In this document: positions 1 to 11,040 of the stretch, in pieces
Numbering within the stretch: position 1 is the stretch's first letter
Layout: each line of letters begins with the position of its first letter
From: Molanna angustata
Taxonomy: Eukaryota; Arthropoda; Insecta; Trichoptera; Molannidae
Assembly: GCA_963576475.1 (NCBI GenBank)
Contig: OY754980.1
Location: 4,593,492 to 4,657,491, forward strand
Direction of reading: 5' to 3'
Length of the DNA stretch: 64,000 bases
Made by a program: the position numbers and the translations under genes
Notes under the pieces: generated by a model
Databases searched by the model: none
What the model saw: only the letters and a program-made list of their open reading frames with translations
What the model was told of the DNA's origin: nothing

Positions 1-449
1 TTCAATTTTATGTACAGTGTATTTTATTACGAAATTCTTTTCCGTGTTTTAAACTGTATTTTAATCGAAAAAAAAAAAACATCAGCTTGCTCATCACTAT
101 TTTTCGTAATAAAATTCTTTCGTAATTAACTGAAGATTAGCAGAATGTCCATAACTTAAAGAAAATCTTTAATCAAGACTTTTTAAGTGGGCATTAAAAT
201 TTTCTCCATTTTTAAAGTAGGCAATTTTGATATTCAGTAATTTGTCGCGATATTATTTATGAACAGCCATTAATCAGAAATATGATAAGGGCGAGTTGTG
301 ACCTTCTTTTGAGAATTTCAAATAAAAAAATATTTAATTGGATTTTTTAACTTCCTACAGCTGAATCTAATTATACTAGATATCTATGTCATGTGATTAA
401 TTTTATATACATTTTCAAATAATTAAAAATAGTTTTTTCATTCGATTGA
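1..449. other. AT-rich DNA, nothing recognised
   Basis: Homopolymer-rich AT sequence without an ORF, RNA gene or repeat family that I can recognise. Confidence 0.5.
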
Positions 450-576
450 TACCATCACGGCATATTCTACAATGTGGGGTAACCAGCGACAGGTGTACGA
501 GTGTGCATAACCTTAGAAAAAGATAGCACGATACATTCGTGTATCCAACATAAAAGTCTTGTCTCACCTAAAAAAG
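450..576 (-). mobile_element. SINE-A family, 5'-truncated copy
   Basis: Begins with the family's 3' end read in reverse (TACCATCACGGCATAT) and runs through the 'GGTAACCAGCGA' and 'GTCTCACCT' boxes also seen at 5011-5308 and 40833-41108. The 5' half of the family is missing and the copy is clearly diverged. Confidence 0.75.
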
Positions 577-754
577 TAAGTTTCATTTGTTTAAAAAAAT
601 ACATTTAATTATTTTCTTCATTTTCATAAAGAAAGGTTAGGTTAGGTTGTTTTTGTATCTTAATTAAATTGTGTGTCCACAAAAAATGTATAAATGTGAT
701 ATATATTTATCTATAAAGTCAAACTAACCCAGAAAATTATATTTATAATCATGT

Positions 755-817
755 GTGTTAAAATTCGTAGTATTTGTGTTAAATTTCGTAGTATTTGTAT
801 TAAATTTCGTAGTATTT
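755..817. repeat. 21-bp tandem repeat, 3 copies
   Basis: Three head-to-tail units of about 21 bp with core TTAAATTTCGTAGTATTTGT. They differ by one or two bases. This is a small minisatellite with no coding content. Confidence 0.75.
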
Positions 818-1010
818 GTGTTTCGCAGAGTTGAAACGTTTGTATTTGTAACTACATAATTATGAATATAAGTTATTTAAATATACATATATAGGTATAC
901 CAAAGTAATATTGTGTAGTAATATGTTGCTCTGAACGCATGTGTTACACAAGTCATTTATTATTCATTTTATTTAAATAATATAACACATAAAAAAAACA
1001 CAAGAAAAAT

Positions 1011-1652
1011 ATATACACAGTAAAAAAACATGTTGTCCTTTACCAAAGTGCAAGCACTCGTTTATAAAGAGAACATTTAAAAATAAAAGAAAAATATATA
1101 GCTACAGAATTATTAACTATCTATACAATTTATTTCATTATTTAATAAAAATAATTGACATACATTAAAAAAAAATATATATTAATATAATCATTGGACA
1201 GTGAATATTTAATTACTGATTTCTTAAATAATGTGTAGTACCTAGTTTTCCTCAATTCATCTGGAAGGTCATTGAAACATTTTATGCCCATGCATTCAAA
1301 ATATGGTGCTGGGCCGCAGATGTAGAGGCGAGGGGTAGCTATATTATTTCTTGATCTTGTTCTAGTGTTTATCTCATGGATTTCGTTGTAATGTTTTTTT
1401 AAATATTGTTAATAAAGCTTTTTTTTATAAATTATTCAAACCTAGAACACGAAATTGTTTAAGTAATTCACTGGAGGAGAAGTCTATTGTTTTTTTTTTC
1501 AATTATTTTTACGATATGTTTCTGAGTGTAGGGAATATCATTAACAAAATGAACGGAATACCATAAACAAATCACTGAATATTATATAAGTCTATTTTTT
1601 TAATAATTTAATTCATATGCCAGTCTCAAATCTGTTTCGAGTTGGTTGAACC
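1011..1652 (-). mobile_element. Non-LTR retrotransposon (LINE) 3' remnant
   Basis: Read on the minus strand, about 1240-1400 gives an uninterrupted peptide with the usual C-terminal signature of LINE reverse transcriptases: an EIHEINTRTRS block, then TPRLY, then FNDLPDEL. The downstream part (about 1011-1100) matches the 3' untranslated segment at 16050-16300, sharing GTGCAAGCACTCG. It is a 5'-truncated dead copy. The hAT-like element at 1653-2121 abuts its 5' side. Clade not assigned; the C-terminus looks like the CR1/Jockey group. Confidence 0.6.
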
Positions 1653-2121
1653 TAGGGTTGCCAGTTGGAAATTTGAAAAAAGAGGATAAATAGCACAAAA
1701 AGGAGGATTTTCCTTAAAAAGGAGGACAATGTCAAAAAAACCGCCATACCTACAGACACATGTCGAAGAATTTTCACCGTCTGATAATTACTTTATTGCT
1801 TCATTTTTTTTATATCTTCAATGCAGTCGCTATAAAACTTACATAATATAGTTTAGTTATTACTTAAACTATAAACAATGAAACAAGATTTTTTAATGAA
1901 TTCACTTCATTTTAAACATCATGTTTTACAAAAACACAATTTTTTTGTAATAAGTTCTTGGTGCTCTTTTATGAAATATGTATAAAAATCTTTAGTAGAC
2001 ATGTTTTTTTAATTATATTGGATAAGAATCAACGCAAAAGGAGGACATACGGTAGGTAAGGGTGGACAATTTATCGAAAAGGAGGACATGTCCACCTTTA
2101 GGATACCATCTGGAAACCCTA
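1653..2121. mobile_element. Non-autonomous hAT-type element with 8-bp TSD
   Basis: Terminal inverted repeats start TAGGGTTGCCAG and end TGGAAACCCTA. The flanks carry a perfect 8-bp duplication GTTGAACC at 1645-1652 and 2122-2129, the target-site length of hAT transposons. The 469-bp interior has GGAGGAC motifs near both ends (subterminal repeats) and no transposase ORF. The intact duplication suggests a fairly recent insertion. It lies 520 bp upstream of the H2B gene. Confidence 0.8.
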
Positions 2122-2490
2122 GTTGAACCACACCACCCCATTGAACGTCTAGTAAATTAAATATATTAAAAATTGATCGTGTAATAAATAAAAAATATTA
2201 TAAATTGATCAAACGATACCATACATTATAATTATGAACATTGTACTTAATAACTTGAGTTTTATTTCGAACTTAGTTTCATCGGATTGTACAGAAGCGC
2301 TGTAAATATTTTACCACGACCCCAATTTATTAATCAGGTAGAGGAATTTCAAACCGTCTTTACATTGTTATAAATGAAAGAAACATTTTCACTTCAAAGC
2401 ATCCCTTAGTATTTTTATTTTCAACACCGGTTTTATCTCGAACAAAAAAAAAAACATTATCTTTCGGCAGGGGTTGAAACGTCTTTGTCG

Positions 2491-2515
2491 ATTGGCCAAA
2501 TTCACCCTTATATTA
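2491..2515 (+). promoter_or_regulatory. Candidate core promoter of the H2B gene
   Basis: An inverted CCAAT box (ATTGG, 2491-2495) is followed about 13 bp later by a TATA-like CTTATATTA stretch, roughly 130 bp before the ATG. This spacing fits a compact histone promoter, but both motifs are common in AT-rich DNA, so this is only suggestive. Confidence 0.3.
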
Positions 2516-2639
2516 CATAAATCTGGCATTGCTTTGCGCTGAATGTGCAGCGTTTCAAATAAATACGTGTGATGTGTCGATAAAATCACAGTCATTGATT
2601 GCACCTTGACTTGAAATAATTGTTATAGTTGGAAAAAAT

Positions 2640-2987
2640 ATGGCTCCCAAGTCCGGTGAGATCGCCTCGTCAAACGATCAGAGGAGAAAGAAGTCTTCCA
2701 AGCGTACAAAGGAGAGTTATTCTTCGTTTATACACAAAGTGTTGAAGCAAGTCCACCCTGACATCAGCATCTCCAACAAAGCAATGAACGTCATCGACAG
2801 TTTTGTGAGCGACATCTTCGACAAGACAGCAACTGAAGCTGCTCGTTTGGCTCAGGCCAGCAACAAGTCGACAATAACCAGCAGATCCATACAGACTGCA
2901 GTGAAACTCCTGCTTCCGGAGGAGTTGGCCAAGCACGCTGTCAGTGAAGGAACAAAGGCCGTCAGCAAGTTTGTGAATTCGAATTAA
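2640..2987 (+). CDS. Divergent histone H2B variant
   Basis: A 115-residue intronless ORF. It would pair with H2A in the nucleosome core in the nucleus. The histone fold is clear: [18 protein letters not shown] (residues 24-41), then [16 protein letters not shown], then [17 protein letters not shown], and the C-terminal helix [17 protein letters not shown]. Residues equivalent to human E105 and E113 (acidic patch) are kept as E95 and E103, and the ubiquitin-acceptor lysine K120 corresponds to K110. Oddities: a short N-tail (about 24 residues before KESY) with few lysines, the usual LAHYNKRST replaced by [13 protein letters not shown] changed to PEEL, and a terminus in NSN, not a lysine. There is no canonical 3' histone stem-loop; an AATAAA lies downstream. 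No other histone gene is in the window, so it is a solitary, probably replication-independent (perhaps germline) variant. The ATG at 2640 is in a good context (AAAAATATGG). A decayed retrocopy is unlikely because the frame is intact. Confidence 0.93.
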   Translation: MAPKSGEIASSNDQRRKKSSKRTKESYSSFIHKVLKQVHPDISISNKAMNVIDSFVSDIFDKTATEAARLAQASNKSTITSRSIQTAVKLLLPEELAKHAVSEGTKAVSKFVNSN

Positions 2988-3010
2988 ATCAAAAATAGAA
3001 CAGTTATGCG

Positions 3011-3035
3011 TATCGATTGTCGTGAAAAATCGATA
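3011..3035 (+). promoter_or_regulatory. Perfect 8-bp hairpin in the H2B 3' flank
   Basis: TATCGATT (3011-3018) and AATCGATA (3028-3035) form an 8-bp stem with a 9-nt loop, 24 nt after the stop codon. It sits where metazoan histone stem-loops sit but has neither their sequence nor their 4-nt loop, so a processing role is unproven. Confidence 0.35.
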
Positions 3036-3378
3036 GTCTGTGATCTTGTTGATATTTGATATATTGGCTAAGAAATATTAGTGTCATAAAAATCTGGACA
3101 TATTCCAGATTGTGCACGTACTCTTATTTCGTGTGGTGTAAGAACTGATTCTGTGACGTAACGCTATTTTTATTTTATAAAATATTGGACATGAAAACTA
3201 TATTTAACTCTCTTGTATCTAAAAGTTTCGAAGAGTTATATGCTTCAGGATAACTAATGTGTTTATTCAATCTTGGCAAAATTATTCTCATAATGAGTTA
3301 AATTTATTTATTGTATTTAATAACTTATTAAAAATTGTATTTTTATTGGCGTTATGTGTTATTTAAATACTTTTTTAA

Positions 3379-3384
3379 AATAAA
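3379..3384 (+). terminator. Candidate poly(A) signal for H2B
   Basis: AATAAA about 390 nt after the stop codon. Polyadenylation would agree with the missing histone stem-loop and with a replication-independent variant. Chance occurrence is quite possible in AT-rich DNA. Confidence 0.35.
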
Positions 3385-5010
3385 AAAATATATTTAGTAT
3401 TATTGATCATGTGTTGATTTCATTGTTGTTGTCTTGACACATATTTGTTCAATATAAAAAGAACGTCATTTGTGTCATATTTTACCGTTTATCTTTAAAA
3501 ACTTTATAAATCTTTGTTTAAACATGTTTTTTTAAATATGTTTTTAACGATTTTAATTTCCATCATCTGGAATCATAAATATTCTCTGTCCTTTTGTTAC
3601 ATGGTTGTATTATTCACATTATAAAACCAAAGAAACATATTTAAGATATTATGAATACATGTTTATAACAATATATTCAATGGCTACATAGTGTATTGAT
3701 TTATTTATTCAATTTTAATGTTTCAAAGTTGCAGTTGAATAAATTTATGAATGTGTCATGTTATTCAAATAATAAATAAGTGTTTCAAGGTATCAATAAT
3801 TTTGCGGATCAATTGATTTCGAAAAACCAATATTATTTCTTCAAACAATTTTCATAAAAATATGGTGCTCAGAAAACTTCATATAATGTACCTATTGGAA
3901 ATAAAGTTAATCTCCTGAGACCTTGGCCTTTTTCTTAATTCTGAGAATACAGAACAACAGGCTTAGAATTCTAGCTAAACAAAGTCTGTTTACCTTTTCA
4001 AATTGAAACACTTTTTTTTGTAGATAAACAAACAAATTTGACAACACGAAACTAATAGTTTTTTTTGTTTATTCTTATTTATTTTCATTATACAGTATAC
4101 ACAATGAGTTACATATATTGAATACTACCAAATACTCTAGATATTTTGATACTACTAACTTCTCTTTGAAAGCTTACTGAGATGTGTATAGTTGACATAC
4201 TATATAATTAGAAATGTTAGTATTATAAATGTAATTTTTTTCTATGCACATACACAGACATTAATATAAATACATACACATACATACTGTCACTAAAAAA
4301 CTAAAGTAATATTTAATAAGTATGTTAAATTTAAATTTAGATAAAAATACACGATAAAAAATAGTGTAAATTAATTTTAATTTAAATAATTCATAGTAAA
4401 AGTTGGCCTGCAGCCAGCGTTCCTATTTTTCAATTAGATATTCCATCATTAATACCAATCGAATCGTTAAAAAAGCGAATTGTCGATCGACAAACTAAAC
4501 TTAATTAAAAAATTTACATACTTTGGATATTAATGAAGAAGAATATTACTTAATTTTCAATTATGTTCTGTATATTATATTCTTGTAGAAAAATAATTAG
4601 CAACCGCAATTTTTGACATTTATCTTATATTTCATTTCTAAAAACTATAAGCCATAGAGTAATTTCTTAATACAATACAAAAATATTTGGAAGTATATTC
4701 TTTGACATTTGTGATGCTTCAGGTTAAGTAAAGAAACCTAAAAAAACATTTATTTTTCATTCAGCGCCGTAGCGTATAAAAAACTTTTAAATAAATTGTT
4801 TGCCAATTGCTCCAACTGTTGGAGGCAGGCAGAAAAACCTTGAAAAAATGTGTTATCATTTATATTTTTTTCTTCTTTTTAACTTATTTTATTAAGAAAA
4901 CATTATTTATTTAGCGTATAGTAAATTATATAAAATAAATATTATTTGAGTAAAATTAAGGCCATGTAGGTACAGGTATTCACTGGAGTTATTGTAGAAT
5001 TTTAAGATAA

Positions 5011-5308
5011 ATTCATTCATTCATTCATACCATCACGGCATATCCCACAATGTGGTGTAACCAGCGAAAGGTGTGCGGGTGTGCATTGCCTTATAAAAGG
5101 GAGCACAACACATATGTGTATACCCACACACCAGTCTCGTCTCACCTAAAAAGGCACTACATTCAGAATGGGTGGTGAACCTCATTGCTGAACTATGTCA
5201 GATGTTATTGTTGCCTGTTGTATTTTCGATTACCCGGCTCTTACGGGACACTCGAAAACAGTAATAGAAAAGAGTGGAAGCACTATTCTAAGCCGGTGCC
5301 TCACAGCT
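5011..5308 (-). mobile_element. SINE-A family, full-length copy with (ATTC)n tail
   Basis: Complete copy of the commonest dispersed family here. On the minus strand it starts AGCTGTGAGGCACCGGCTTA, passes GTAAGAGCCGGGTAATCG and GAGGTTCACCACCCATTC, and ends GTGATGGTATGAATGAATG. A nearly identical copy lies at 40833-41108. It has no ORF. The tetranucleotide tail and constant 5' end are retroposon traits. No convincing pol III A/B boxes are visible. Confidence 0.8.
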
Positions 5309-5499
5309 AAAATTTACACAGCTAGGAATAGTTATATACTATGGTGAATGATGTGTGATTTTTTATGACATAGGTAGTTATGTGTTTATCTGTATCTATA
5401 CATTTTCATTTTTTTTAATATCGAAAATCGCCGAAACACTGCAACTACAATTGAATAAACCATAAAATATATTAGAAAATATATAAATATATAAATTGA

Positions 5500-5710
5500 A
5501 TAATCATTCAGCTCGTCATGAAGGGGAAGATTGAGGGTCGTAGAGGGGTTGGAAGAAGACAGCTTTCCTGGCTGCGAAACATCCGCGAATGGACCGGTAT
5601 AAGAACTGTGGAGGAGCTGTTTCGCACTGCACAGGACAGGGAGGCTTTCTCTTTGGTGGTCGTCAACGTCTGGGAGACCTGATATGACACAAGAAGAAGG
5701 AGAGAAGAAG
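5500..5710 (+). mobile_element. RTE-like LINE, C-terminal fragment
   Basis: Translates to KGKIEGRRGVGRRQLSWLRN followed by IREWTGIRTVEELFRTAQDR, the extreme C-terminus of a common insect RTE-type endonuclease/reverse transcriptase. The frame stops after VWET. The remainder ends in GAAGAAG-rich sequence, the usual 3' tail of these elements. Heavily 5'-truncated and inactive. Confidence 0.75.
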
Positions 5711-7799
5711 AATCCATAAAAATCATACACGTAATAGCAATGCATCTTAAAACTTTCTAAACGTTTTTTTTTAAATTGATGTAACGACATCGTTTAATAC
5801 ATCGTTTGTATGGCAAACCTAATACACAATATCTATAGGGACTCTCAATAGTTCGATACTTAATCATCATACATGTATACATACCATCAAGCTGTAAATA
5901 TGTATTCGGGGTAGGAAAAAAGGTCTGACTTCCATACTATCCCATACTGACATACCTACATGTTTGGAATAGAAACCATAATATCTGAAAATACTAACAG
6001 TTTGGATTTAAAGGTTTTTATTTGGTAGGTAGGTATTCTTCAAATATACGTACGCACTTACGCCATCGACAGTTGGATCTCATGTGTTACATGTTACTAG
6101 CTTTATAACTATAAATACCTTCAAAATAACTAACTAAAGCAAAAAATACGAATATTATTATTAAGTATGTACCTACATATTATAGTGATTAAATTTCACT
6201 ACAATTTGCATATCACCGATAATAAATTTACATATTCATCCTCATAAATATTAATTCGCTTTGACATATTCATAAAACGACGACAAACGATAAATTTTTG
6301 AATGCTTGTACTCAGGGTCGTATCTAGGACTTAGAGCGTCCGGCTCATTCAATTAAAAACGCCCCCTTTAATTGATTTTCCTCCGTATAATCAGTTTAAA
6401 TAAAATAAAAAAAAATATTATAATATAATATCAATAAAATGAGAACGGTAGGTACCTATCGCTATGCGAACGATATATGTGCAAATTTATCATTGAAATT
6501 AAATGAAATAATTTATTTTCCATTAGGTAACTACTTATAAAAATTAAAATAACGATACTAAAATAAGTAGGTATTTACAAAAAAAAACATATACTTAACA
6601 TACTATGTATAGTGTGTTCTTATTTGAATATTTACTGCCTAACTAGTCTGTTTTAAGACAGCATTAAAGTTTGAAAATGTATATCTAATATTTTAATTTG
6701 TGTAGGTACCTATTATTTTCTTTATTTTTATCATAGTTACAAATTAAATCCTTCCATTTTTTCCCCTTTTCTCCCGTCACAGGGAAACAAACAATAGGTA
6801 ACTATTTATTATAATTTTTTTTTTTTGTTGTAATGTGATTGTTTAGTGATCATCATCTGTGGTCTGATTATTTCATAATGTATGTTTTTTTTGTATATTT
6901 TATAAATTGTGTTTGTCTCTTATATAAATTAACAAATTACAAAATAAATCAAGAAAATTACTAATTCTTACTAAAGTAAAAAAACGGATATTTTCCATAA
7001 GAATCTGTGGGCTTATCCCACTCACTATGCCTAAACTATTCTTTGGTACTAAAAATGTGGCGTTCGATTCTCCATACTTATCTCGCTAGGGACACGGCGT
7101 AATGATATTATGTATGGTATTTGTTTTATATATTTTTTTGCAAACTGTGTATCTCGATAGATATACAAGGTTTGAATAAATATTATATGAGAACAGGGAA
7201 TTACGCACAATTTGACGATTGTTTGCGAAGCTTATATCAATTGTACCTTTTTATGAGTTCCCTTACGAATCCAAATTTGAAAAATATACATAATATTTGT
7301 TATGTAGTATTTTCACATTACTTGTAAATCAGATGTTTTTTTTTTATTTTATTAATAGCGCTTTCGTTTTATATGCACCCAACGTAACTTTATATTTTGA
7401 TCGATTGACGGGAGAGGCCCTGCCTTCACATATTTAATTTATATAAAAAAACGAATTCATTATTTTAATATAAATTTATTGTGTGTTTTTATTATCAAAT
7501 ATGACCTAAATTGGAAATTTTAATTTTGCTATTTAAATGTTAATGAAAAACTACTTTTTCAAATTTTATTTCAACGACTATAAATGCTATTTTTTTCAAA
7601 ATATAATTTAATATTTCGTATCTACTTATACTTGTGATCGCTCAGGGGTCAAAATTAGACCGTGATTATTAACTTTTTAAGTTTGAAGAGTTATTGGACC
7701 TGATCTATGTATGTATGTTAAAAAAACATCATGTATTCTTTCATCAATAGGTTACAAAGATTTCTTTTCAAAGATACTTTCAAGCGAAAAGAATTTCAG
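5711..7799. other. AT-rich intergenic DNA
   Basis: No gene seen. At 6325-6380 a short GC-richer patch (GAGCGTCCGGCTC, then GCCCCC) may be an old DNA-transposon end, but I cannot place it. The short ORF at 7121-7327 has no recognisable feature. Confidence 0.45.
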
Positions 7800-8010
7800 T
7801 ATTACAATATATAGAACTTTCAAAATTGAATTGATAGGGATCTCATTAAAAAGGCATAATTGGTGAACGTTGCGCAAGCGCATAAAGTGATCACGTAAAC
7901 CAGCCGGTGACAGGTCGTAAGCCTTGTAGGTGCCTTGATTTCCCGGTTTTCCTATAGTAAATATTCCAACTTCGTCTCTATTGAGATAATTAAAAATCTG
8001 TTAAAAAATA
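7800..8010. mobile_element. Foldback element F, one arm plus loop
   Basis: Right arm (7925-8010, TGTAGGTGCCTTGATTTCC ... TTCGTCTCTATTGAGAT) and loop (GAACGTTGCGCAAGCGCATA, CCAGCCGGTGAC) match the fuller copies at 35022-35289 and 61318-61728. The left arm is missing or beyond recognition. Confidence 0.65.
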
Positions 8011-8256
8011 GTACTACTATGTTTGACAATACGTGCTTGAAATTGGCAGTAAACAATCTGTGGTTTGACGTGATATTTTTATGTATAAATTTTAAATTTC
8101 TGCACTCATTATTTATACAGGTTGTCCCAAAACCTACAGTCAAACGTCTAGAGGGAGAGCATACCTGAGGGTACCCGAATACTACTATATATGTATGTTC
8201 CGCGATTTTATGATTTTTTCGTATTTTTTTGTCAAACCTTTCCTTACCAGACATTA

Positions 8257-8482
8257 TTGGTTACAGAGACATGAATAATCGAGATATTGCTAGATTTTTT
8301 TTCGAAATAGATGAATTATATTGCCGTGTGAATTTCACTGAGCCATCTCTATGGCGTCATATATAAAAAATCTAGCATATTTCTCGAAAATGCGTGTCTC
8401 TGTGATCAATTATTTCTTGTCAGTCAAGGTTTGATCAAAAATCTAGAATGTGTCTCGATAATTCGTGTCTCTATGACCAATT
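8257..8482. repeat. Three 46-bp boxes, one inverted
   Basis: The box at 8257-8303 (GTTACAGAGACATGAATAAT ... GCTAGATTTTT) is present inverted at 8365-8411 and again in that inverted orientation at 8436-8482. The first two form a hairpin with a 61-bp loop. Just upstream, TACAGGTTGTCCCAAAACC (about 8117) resembles a DNA-transposon terminus, so this may be the interior of a decayed MITE. Confidence 0.6.
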
Positions 8483-9343
8483 AAGTTAAGAAGAGGCCAG
8501 AAAGAAGAAGAAAATTAGTGGGTTTTGTGATTTTTAAAATATCATGAACATAATTTTTCAATGAATTCTTTTATGAAATAAATATGTAACGAAAAAAGTA
8601 ATGTATTATTGTTTTTTCGGTTCAATAGAATTGTGAGAAATTGTGATATAATTTTGAAACAGGCTTTTGACATCAATTTCTCAACAGATATTATTGAGAA
8701 ATTGCATAATATACGTTTGGTCGTTATGTTTTTTATGTATGTTTCGTGCTATGAAATTTTTGGTCCTCTATACATCATAAACCCCAAAATATCAGAGATC
8801 GATAAAAATCATCATGACGTGTTAAATAGATTAACTTGGAGTTCCATAGTTTCCATAGTCAAAACTGACAAAATGCTCTCACGTTCTGGAAAATCGAATT
8901 CAAGCATCGTCATCTTCCAACATAAAACCATTCACAATTAATTTTGTAGTGCCTCTCATACAATCTCGAATTAATATTTCCTATTGTATATAATCGTGGG
9001 AACCATACATAAACTAATTGAATGTCTAGTCTATGGTTCATTCAAGAACCATAGGGTGTCTGTCTATGGTTGTGATTTGATTTTCAAGAGGAAGCGTCTA
9101 TTATTGATGGGTGTTTATAAATAATTAATTGATGAAAAAAAGTGACGTCAAATGGTACTCCATTGTTATTTACATATTCAATTTGAAATGGAATTTATGA
9201 AAACTATTTAATTTATTTAATTTTGTAAAAAGCGTGTTAATTGCTATAATGCAATCTCTTAAAAAAAAAAACTAAAGCAACTAAAAAAAAAACAACTAAC
9301 CAACTAAAGTAACCTGAATCACGAAGTAAATTACTTATAAAAG
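8483..9343. other. AT-rich intergenic DNA with an uncharacterised 110-codon ORF
   Basis: The 8609-8941 ORF (plus) is AT-driven and shows no domain. Within it, AAAATGCTCTCACGTTCTG (about 8871) recurs near 18017 downstream of a SINE-A copy, so part of this stretch is repetitive and the ORF is probably not a gene. Confidence 0.4.
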
Positions 9344-9394
9344 TACATACATACATACATACATACATACATACATACATACATACATACATAC
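9344..9394. repeat. (ACAT)n microsatellite, RTE tail
   Basis: About 12 units of ACAT directly abutting the 3' terminus of an RTE fragment. It is the (TGTA)n tail left by target-primed reverse transcription. Confidence 0.9.
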
Positions 9395-9525
9395 CATCAC
9401 GCCATGTCCCTTGCGGGGTAGGCAGAGAGAACCGAACGCCACATTTTTCTATCCTGGCACGCATCCCTCGCTTCGTCCACATTCATGCATCGTCTCATAC
9501 ATGCTCGTCTATTGCTCACACTTTT
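9395..9525 (-). mobile_element. RTE LINE 3'-end fragment
   Basis: Minus-strand reading gives the RTE C-terminal peptide and stop, then GGGACATGGCGTGATGGTA and the (TGTA)n tail. Nearly identical to the start of the copy at 37376-38111. Strongly 5'-truncated. Confidence 0.85.
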
Positions 9526-10044
9526 TTTTTACTTATAAAAGTACCTACATATAATATATTATGGTCCTTTTCAAAACCACAGTAATAAGAAAAACGAGGA
9601 GAATATTGAAGGGTACAAAGGAACATCTCAAGAAGTTTGATAAATAAACCTGTCGCTGGTTACCCAGCTGGTGGCTGTGTTGGTGGATATAAAAAAATAC
9701 ATAAGTATTTAATAGGTTTAGTCATGAGAAAGATGGGTTCTTGGTCTTGCATACCTATCCATCTTGCAATTTATGGAACATTCTTTTGACAGATCTTGAA
9801 TTTAGTATGGAGCCAAGTCGTTCTGAACTTTAAACACAAACACCACAAGAATACCCAAATAGTCTTCTCGTTCTGGACATTTCAACCAGTGTAGTTCCTA
9901 AAGACGAGGTTTCATGTGACATATTTTGTCCAATCCATAATCCATATATCAATCTTACATTTTATCATAAAATGATTGTTATGACACCAATCTTTTTTTT
10001 CAGTGAGGTTAGGATTAAGTTACATCGTTCTATTCCGACAGACA
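9526..10044. other. AT-rich intergenic DNA
   Basis: Nothing supported beyond a short SINE-A-like scrap (TGTCGCTGGTTACCCAGC, about 9651). Confidence 0.4.
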
Positions 10045-11040
10045 TAATATTAAGTAAAGGAATATTTAACGGATGAAGGACAATCTGGATACGATTTGCG
10101 GAAAAGATGAGTTTTTAATTTCTTCTTGAATTCATTGATATTTTCGGCACATCTTATATCCATTGGAAGATTGTTCCATAACTTTGGTCCAGAAACGCCA
10201 AAAGATCGATTTAGGTATTTTGGCTTATTTGTGAGATTGGTTTCTACTAGTTTTTTATTGGATTGGGTCATTGATCTTAGCGTACTTTGTTTGTTTATTG
10301 TTAGGTGAAAATGGAACACAAAGTTCCGATATATATTCCGGGGCCATGCTATTGAGTGCTTTAAAGACAAGGAGACATGTTTTAAATTCTCTACGTTCTG
10401 GGCTCTTCAGCCAATGGAATAAAATGGAATAAATTGCCCCCTGATATACGTGGAGCTCAGAGCGTTGACACCTTCAGTAAATTACTTAAGACTGCTTTAT
10501 TTAGTAGAGCCAACAAATAAGCCACAGCGCCCTTGGAGTGATCTTGTATCACTAAACGGCGCTTTATAAATTCTAATTATTATTATTATTATTATTAATG
10601 AAGTTTGTGAAGTGTTGGTGAGATATGTGAGAAACGATCAATCTAGTAAATACAACGGGCTGCTGCATTGAGGATGAGTTGTATTCTATGGATTTGGTAT
10701 TGCGGTAGGTGTGCTAATATGGCGTTACAATAATCTACACGGGAAACTATTAAAGAATTTATAAGGACCTTAGCAGCATTTGTCGAGAGACACCTTCGAA
10801 TAGGTCTAAGTTGTCTGAGAAAGTAACAACTTTGTCTGACTATGGAAGAAATGTGTTTATCCATAGAGAGTGCACTGTCGATATGTATACCAAGAAATTT
10901 TACGCAGTTAGAAGGAGTAATTTCGAAATTTTTGAATTACAATGGGGTCATTATTTATGTATTGTTGCCAGCGAGGCGAGGCAAGCCAAAGGAACTCGGT
11001 TTTTGTCATGTTTTTGTTGGGTTCAGTTTTAGCTTGTTCT
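10045..11040 (-). mobile_element. CR1/L2-like LINE, 3' half, interrupted by a second LINE
   Basis: Minus-strand peptides carry C-terminal reverse-transcriptase signatures: VSRVDYCNAILAHLP, LILNAAARCIY, FSHISPTLHKLHWLKSPER and FGVSGPKLWNNLPMDIR. The order matches the copy at 26010-26880. The frame carries stops, and the copy is split between LHKLH and WLKSPE by the insertion at 10417-10596. A dead fossil. Confidence 0.8.
10417..10596 (+). mobile_element. Second LINE 3' end nested in the LINE at 10045-11040
   Basis: Opposite orientation to its host. Reads KWNKLPPDIRGAQSVDTFSK then LLKTALFSRANK and stops, followed by a 3'UTR (TATCACTAAACGGCGC) and an (ATT)n tail at 10576-10596. Host sequence on both sides joins as CAGCC-AATG-AAGTTT, leaving a 4-bp duplication AATG at 10413-10416 and 10597-10600. 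The insertion is therefore younger than the host LINE. Confidence 0.8.

Larger units (their letters stand above)
2988..5010. other. AT-rich intergenic DNA
   Basis: Apart from the hairpin and poly(A) candidate listed separately, two kilobases of AT-rich sequence with short ORFs only. No repeat family shared with the rest of the window was recognised. Confidence 0.5.

Noticed and set aside
633..655. Telomere-like TTAGG repeats
   Set aside because: Only two units (AGGTTAGGTTAGG); too short for an interstitial telomere array.
8609..8941. 110-codon plus-strand ORF as a gene
   Set aside because: AT-driven composition, no domain, and its end contains a motif repeated elsewhere in the window.
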